A stretch of 64,000 nucleotides of DNA from Diplosphaera chodatii (Eukaryota > Chlorophyta > Trebouxiophyceae > Prasiolales > Stichococcaceae), in assembly GCA_032358165.1 (NCBI GenBank), contig JAALGY010000030.1:496001-560000 (forward strand), given 5' to 3'. The notes under the pieces are model-generated. The model did no database searches and was not told the DNA's origin. It saw nothing but the letters and a program-made list of their open reading frames with translations. Below, piece after piece: positions 58,801 to 64,000 of this stretch; position 1 is the first letter of the stretch; the number at the start of each line of letters is the position of its first letter. Position numbers and translations under genes: made by a program.

Positions 58801-60177
58801 ATCACCCCGTCAGTCAAGAGCGATGCCTGCAACTTATGCCCTGCCAGTGTATCAGAAGGTCGCTGATTCCAGCAGCAGCTGCACGAGTGAACCATAGCGG
58901 GCAGACCTCACACATCGGCCTACCTGCGGGCTGGGCTGTCAGTTCCTGCCCGCGAGGACGTGATGTTCAGGCACACCAGTGGCGCATTGACCCGCTGGTA
59001 CGCGCGCGTCAGCGCAGCCAGCAGCAGCGTCTGCTTGTCGTTTGTGAACGGCACCAACTTGCTGCCGGTGACCTGCACAGTTGTAGCCGAGGCCCAGCCT
59101 TCAGCATGTTCAGCCAAGCGCGCAGGCTGACAGCAAGCACACAGCTGCTCAGCAAGTGCTCATAGGCGGTAAGTCATATTACGATACACTGTGGAGGGGG
59201 CACCGCCGGTAAGGGCTGGTTGGAAAGGGAAAACACCTGCAGGGTGGTTCGCACTGCCTGGAAGTTGGGCGGCTGGCCGCCCGGCGGGAACACGCCCTCT
59301 GTGGATGTGTAGTCCACCCATAGCAGCTGCAAGCCAACGTTCAGTCCCGCCTGCATGTGCAACGGGCGTAGCGATCACCGCAGCGCTCAGATTATGGGGT
59401 GTGGTACTGAGCTGGGGGAGACAAGGCCAGGACATCAACACAGCCAGAGTGGCATGCGGAATAGTGCAGACGGCTTCTGTTAGAGACGCACGTTCTTCAA
59501 TTGGGTTGTGAGCAGCCTCAGCAGCACATTGGCACTGGATACCGTGAGCAGATTCGATAGATCTGCCGTCAGGTCTATGACCGTAAAGAAAAACGCTGCA
59601 TCCACGGTGTCAAATCCCTCAAGCCCTGCGCAAGCGCCACACACCGGTCACTTTTCGTGAGTTTCACGTCGCCGACAGCAGGTGGCGTGCGACATGATGA
59701 ATTAGGGTGCAAGCTGCGACAAGTCGTCCGCTGCACACCTGGCGTCACAGCAGCAACAGCATCCGTCTTGTTGAGCCGAACCAGGTTCAGGGTGAACGAT
59801 TGCAGGATCGGCCGGGACACCACGGTGGCGGTCGCAATCAGTTCGTCGGCCTTGCTGGCAAGGTTTGCGCCATAAAAGCGAAACTCGCCATTCAGGATGA
59901 ACCTGCAATGTGCGGCAGTGGGACTGGGAGGCAAGCGAACAGGCAGGATTGGCGTCAGCACGAGGACGGCGACGCGATCCGTGGGTGCGAGGATGCAGGC
60001 AACTAGGTTGACTCACTGTTCAGCGGCTGTGCTGTTGCTCCTCGTGCCATTGGCAGGCGCAGCGCCAGCTTGCGCAACTACGCCAGCGCAGCTGTGCAGC
60101 AGCAACGCCGCCGCAAGGCCAACAGCGTATCGCCTGACATTCCCGCTTGGATGAGCTCTGATGTGTAAGCTACTCAT
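55817..60177 (-). CDS. Receptor-like kinase RLK-D, diverged relative of the RLK-A/B/C family
   Basis: ATG 60177 (MSSLHIRAHPSGNVRRYAVG) starts a signal peptide (LAAALLLHSCAGVVAQA). Ectodomain exons include FILNGEFRFYGANLASKADE (about 59750-59905), LQLLWVDYTSTEGVFPPGGQ (about 59180-59355), VTGSKLVPFTNDKQTLLLAA (about 58925-59072), matching the FTFDKQALLL block of the tandem RLKs, and VDVDYIITPPTNQTMTALFA (about 58610-58780). The TM exon has GGVVGGVIGGLLLLAAAIAG with WRKRRRRRE (about 57985-58285). The kinase reads AFGRVYKAL with VAVKVL (about 57285-57360), VVQFYGAVL, MLVMEYLA, GGDLRHAL, GLHFLHSAGVVHR (about 56610-56740), DIKSSNVLL and DVGLAK (about 56335-56452), AAPEMLLGH (about 56180-56222) and FSFGVVLWELI to ERPTAAEVFQRL. 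Stop is TGA at 55817-55819. Some introns match those of RLK-A/B exactly, others are shifted by a few codons. It looks functional. Confidence 0.82.
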
Positions 60178-60707
60178 CTGTGCACCATGTGATTCTCTGA
60201 GCCTTGATGGCCCTCCCCCGAGCGACACGCGTTGCCAAGTGCCGCTGAAGAGATCCTACGTACGGAGCGGCTCTCGCAAACCTAGAGCAAGCTGAGGCTC
60301 TCAACATGCAGCATGATGGTTTGCAGGCAGTGCGTCTGCGGCTGCTCGTTGAAGATGCAGTGTGAGTTGTTGTGCCAACGAGTGACGCTTTTCCAACGGC
60401 TGCCGAGCTTACTTCCGACGCAGAGAACGGGCTGCGACTACAGTACGCAAATATCTTTCGCAACAGCACTGCCTTGCATCGCACTCTGTGCCGTGTTGCA
60501 TCTCGCCACGGCGAGGAAAGTACAACGCACTGCGCGGAGCAGAAGGGGGCGGAAACAAGTGAGCGAGATGGTTGCGGGGGATGACCGCTTCCTGCTTCCG
60601 CCGGGGGCTGACCATCATAGTGCGGCAGCCGTAGCATCTTCACACTCAGCTTCTGCGTTGCCGGTCAACACCACTACTTGTAAAGCATCACAAGTATATC
60701 AGCAGCC
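60178..60707. promoter_or_regulatory. Divergent intergenic region RLK-D / NDPK
   Basis: These 530 bp separate two head-to-head start codons. Open frames here carry no recognisable domain. Both promoters are expected. Confidence 0.55.
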
Positions 60708-61913
60708 ATGGCACCGAATCAGATGGAGCAGAGCTTCATCATGGTAAGTCAATCAGGACGGCTGAGCAAGTGTGCAATGAGCATGTCATGTAAGCTGGCT
60801 TTAGCCCATAGAGCATCTGACTCTGACGTCAGTGATACATATATGTGCGTGGTGCATGGGTCCGAAGGTCGTGAGACCAAAAATCAGGCTCCCAGCAGCA
60901 CGTCAGTTGACGAGGACTGCCTGATCCGTGTAGATCAAGCCTGATGGCGTGCAGCGGGGCATCATCGGCGAGGTGATCAAGCGCTTCGAGCAGAAGGGTT
61001 TCCGCCTGGTGGCCCTTAAGATGACGCAGGTCACGGTGAGCCTGCGGCTTCGTGTGTCGCGATGTGAATGGCAGAAGGTCCTTCATTTGGCAGCCGCAGG
61101 GGCGACGTCACACATGCTCGTTCCTGTTCCGTGGGAGAAGGGGGGGCAGCAGTCAGCCGTGCGACGGCAGCAGCCTGATCACGAGGTCAATATTATGGCG
61201 GCGCATCAGTCTTTCAAAATCACCTTATGTTGTGTAGACCGAGCATGCCAAGGAGCACTACAGCGACCTGAGCACCAAGCCGTTCTTTGGCGGCCTGGTC
61301 GACTTCATCTGCTCCTCCCCCGTGGTCGCCATGGTCTGGCAGGGTGGGTGTCACATGCTGCACATGCACTCTGACGTAGCAAGCGGTCACACATCCCTGC
61401 ACCCAGCACACATCAGCTGCTTCGGTGTGCACCCGTCCTCTCGAAGAAGTGTGCGTTCTGAATCCACGTGATCACATACCGGACGGGCTTATGATGTTCC
61501 GGGCTGTGCATGCGTCCAGGATCCGGCGTGGTGGCGACCGGCAGGAAGATGCTGGGCGAGACCAACCCCGCCAACTCAGCGCCCGGCACAATCCGTGGCG
61601 ACTTCTGCGTTGACATCGGCAGGCAAGCGCATATATGCTGCTGCGCATCAGATGCTGCACGCCGATGATGCTCTTGGTTGCTTGGTCACAGCCCCTATGT
61701 CCTCGTGTGACATGAGGAAGCAGTGCAGACTGTTCACCCTCGCATATCATGGCATGCCTTACTGCCCAGACATTGCTGGACCGCAGGAACATCATCCACG
61801 GCTCCGACGCGGTGGAGAGTGCACAGAAGGAGATTGCGCTCTGGTTCCCCGAGGGCGTCAACAAGTGGCAGCCGGCAACTGCAGGCTGGGTGTACGAGAA
61901 CCCGCAGGCATGA
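60708..61913 (+). CDS. NDPK: Nucleoside diphosphate kinase
   Basis: NDPK transfers the gamma phosphate between nucleoside triphosphates and diphosphates through a phosphohistidine. Exon 1 (60708-60743) reads [12 protein letters not shown] with donor GTAAGT; exon 2 from 60934 reads [20 protein letters not shown] and [10 protein letters not shown]. Then [20 protein letters not shown] (about 61241-61300), [20 protein letters not shown] with [13 protein letters not shown] (about 61525-61622) and [20 protein letters not shown] (about 61788-61848) with the catalytic His, ending VYENPQA and TGA at 61911-61913. The length, about 150 residues without a presequence, indicates a cytosolic group I enzyme. 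Confidence 0.94.
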
Positions 61914-62208
61914 ACAGCCGCCAGTGCCAGCGGGCAAGCCAGCGTCCCATGCAGCAGGCTCTGACACCCGCTGGCGCGAGTGCAGCCCGTTTGCAGCAGC
62001 CAGGCACCCGCAGCCATAGAATAGGTTAGACTAGATGAAGCTTCCAGGGACCACTGCAGTTTACTGATGCACCGCTGTTGTACTGTCTGGCAAGGGCTGT
62101 TCTAGACAACTCTGTAGCAGTCAGACCACTTGCATCAGCTTAAGTATTGCCATGTGACACCCCAGAACCCGATGCTTTCTGGTATGCTCCAACACCGTGT
62201 GGGCTGCG
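61914..62208. other. Convergent intergenic region NDPK / FF-domain gene
   Basis: These 295 bp carry both 3' UTRs; nothing else is seen. Confidence 0.6.
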
Positions 62209-64000
62209 TCAGTCCCGCCGCACCCGCTTGGCATCGTGCTGCAGGTACTCGCGCTGGTAGGCGCGGTCTGTGACCTCACTGCCAGGCGGCCCGGGAGGCT
62301 CCTCAGCACCACGTGCCCTCGGCGCCCGTCCCATCGCCGCCTCCCTGCTCAGGCGCAAACAGCGATCTCATGCGTCCGCCATTCAGGCACACAGCAGTCC
62401 AGTACCCACCGCTCAAACCGTGTCCTGGCGTCTCACCAACAAAGCTGATTGCAAATTGCACCTCACATGCATCGAAACCCTTTGTGAGCGAGGTGAGGCG
62501 TATGGTACCTCAAGTACAGCAGAGCACCTGGCATCTCTGGATGTCCGAGCCCTGTCGCGCTCCTCGCGCTCCCGCCGCGCCGCCGCCAGCGCGGGGTTGT
62601 CCCGCTCCTGCAGCAGCTGCGAGACGTAGCGGTCCCAGGCCCGTTCCCTGCAAACAGACCTTGCCATTAAAACCATGATGCGCTAGCGTCAGCTCCACCC
62701 GAACACACAGCAGGCCTCTGTCTCCATGAAAGGTGCAGCCTACACTCTCCTCACCGCCCTACACAAAGCCTGCGCTGCCTTTGCCAGAGCAGCAGCTCTT
62801 GCCGACGTCTGGTGCATGACAGAGACCAGCACACTGGGTGTCGACAGCAGCAGACTGTCCACCTGTCGCTGCGGGGCAGGGCGCCGAAGCGGCGGTCGTC
62901 CTGCAGCAGCGCCTCCGCGGCGCGCCAGCCCTGGAGCGCCGGGGGCAGCGGGGCGCTGCGCTCGGCGGGCACCAGCGGCGCCAGCTTCTCGGCCAGCAGC
63001 TTCTTGAACTCCGCCGCCGCCGCGTCGCCCAGGTGCACGCAGTGCTCCCGGAACATCTGCTCCGCCTCGCTGCGCCCCAGCGCCGCGTTGCTGGCCCGCC
63101 CCTGCACGCCGACTCACAATGCCCGGCAGTCAGCAGGGTCCCGCTGCATGCGCCACCGGGCACTTGCAGGCTGCGTCGGCGGGGTAAAACGACCTCACGG
63201 CAGCTGCACTGGCATCCAGGTGGGACCGTCTCAGGGGTCAGGGCTCGCCTGCGGGTCCTTCTGCAGGCGGGGCCACCACTCGCTCCACCGCGGCTCTGCA
63301 CCCCGCACCATCTCCTGCACAGATGAACACCAGCAAGTGTTGCACAAGGTGCCCCAACGATGCTTCGCATGCTGCAAGTCGCCACACTTGGTCACCGACA
63401 AGCTGGTGCCCACGAAACCTCTGCAAGGTCATTTACGACATCGCTCTACAACCGTGCTGCAGCAAGTGATCAGGTACGAGAGTTGCATGACCATTCGTAC
63501 ACAATGTCGTACCTGCCCCTGTCTTACCTACGTTGACCTGGCGACCTGTCACAAGTGCGGATACTGCCTGCAATAAGTGCAAGCCACTGCCTGAACTGCC
63601 TCCTCACGAGCTCCAGGGCCTGTCACCACCTGCAGCAGGGTGCGGAAATTGGCGACGGCATCGGCGTGCGCCGCCTTGTCCCGCCGCCGGGCGGCCGCGT
63701 CCCCCGCCTCCTTGAGCCGCCGTGCAGCTTCCGCCTCCCGCTTCTCCTTCTCTCGCTTCCTCTCCCGCTCCTTCCGCTCCGCCACCTGCGCCGCCAATAT
63801 TAGAATTTCAGGCTGCCTGTGCACGGGCTGATGGGGTCGTTCACCGACAAGACTGCAGGGGCTGCTGACGCAAACCGTCTCCAGTTGCCATTCAAGGCTG
63901 CAGACCTTGCTGCGATCGCTGCCATGGCGAATATCGTTTGAATAGGTTACACACCTCGAGCTCGGCCACGTAGGCTTTGAAAACCCGGTCGCGGTCGGCT
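62209..64000 (-). CDS. FF-domain protein, TCERG1 / PRP40-like, C-terminal part (5' end outside window)
   Basis: FF-domain proteins of the TCERG1/CA150 and PRP40 type couple transcription elongation and splicing by binding phosphorylated polymerase II tails and splicing factors. At the right edge ADRDRVFKAYVAELE closes one FF repeat, followed by a highly charged helix AERKERERKREKEKREAEAA (about 63690-63790). The next FF repeat has DAVANFRTLLQ, PRWSEWWPRLQKDPQ (about 63240-63290). Another has AEQMFREHCVHLGDAAAAEF, WRAAEALLQDDRRFGALPRS and WDRYVSQLLQERDNPALAAA (about 62535-63060). The end QREYLQHDAKRVRRD lies near 62212-62260, with TGA at 62209-62211. Any WW domains expected at the N-terminus would lie outside the window, so TCERG1-like versus PRP40-like cannot be settled. 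Confidence 0.8.

Noticed and set aside
1..64000. Search for CRISPR arrays, transposons, LTRs and long repeats
   Set aside because: No spaced direct-repeat array, transposase, reverse transcriptase, integrase or terminal repeat was seen; the repeats present are short and local.

Overview
The window is nuclear DNA of a green alga, most likely a trebouxiophyte (Chlorella/Coccomyxa-like). The evidence is GC-rich sequence, short dense exons separated by roughly 100-300 nt GT-AG introns whose acceptors very often read TGCAG, a TGTAA poly(A)-type signal after one gene, a plastid-type G6PD, a thylakoid-lumen PsbP-fold protein, and telo-box/TTTAGGG motifs. The species assignment is inference. Exon limits were read from splice consensus and protein-family similarity recalled without a search, so most internal exon limits are approximate.

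Layout: G6PD (-, truncated at the left edge); UBP14/USP5 deubiquitinase (+); a DEDDh exonuclease (-); three receptor-like kinase genes in tandem, here called RLK-A, -B and -C (all -, 14.0-27.1 kb); an RWDD1/DFRP2-like gene (+); a CUE/DUF1771/Smr gene (-); a FAM98-like gene (-); a DprA-like Rossmann protein gene (+); ARL5 GTPase (-); a small unknown membrane protein gene (-); SMC4 condensin (-, about 8.4 kb); a PsbP-domain protein (-); ETHE1 persulfide dioxygenase (+); a fourth, diverged receptor-like kinase, RLK-D (-); nucleoside diphosphate kinase (+); and an FF-domain protein (-, truncated at the right edge). Most are housekeeping genes with no operon-like logic. Several pairs are head-to-head and share a short intergenic region (FAM98/DprA-like, PsbP/ETHE1, RLK-D/NDPK, RLK-C/RWDD1).

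The most unusual content is the RLK family and two exon duplications. The RLKs have a signal peptide, an N-glycosylation-rich ectodomain I do not recognise, one transmembrane helix and a TKL-like kinase with DVG in place of DFG. RLK-B carries introns in both ectodomain and kinase, RLK-A has lost the ectodomain introns, and RLK-C is one uninterrupted 759-codon ORF. Intron positions shared with the distant RLK-D show that the change is loss. The small membrane-protein gene has two adjacent homologous 46-nt exons with identical phases, 44 nt apart, which looks like a mutually exclusive pair. The exonuclease gene has two homologous 96-nt terminal exons, each with its own acceptor and stop. In addition, the zinc-finger UBP domain of the UBP14 homologue has lost three of its four zinc ligands.
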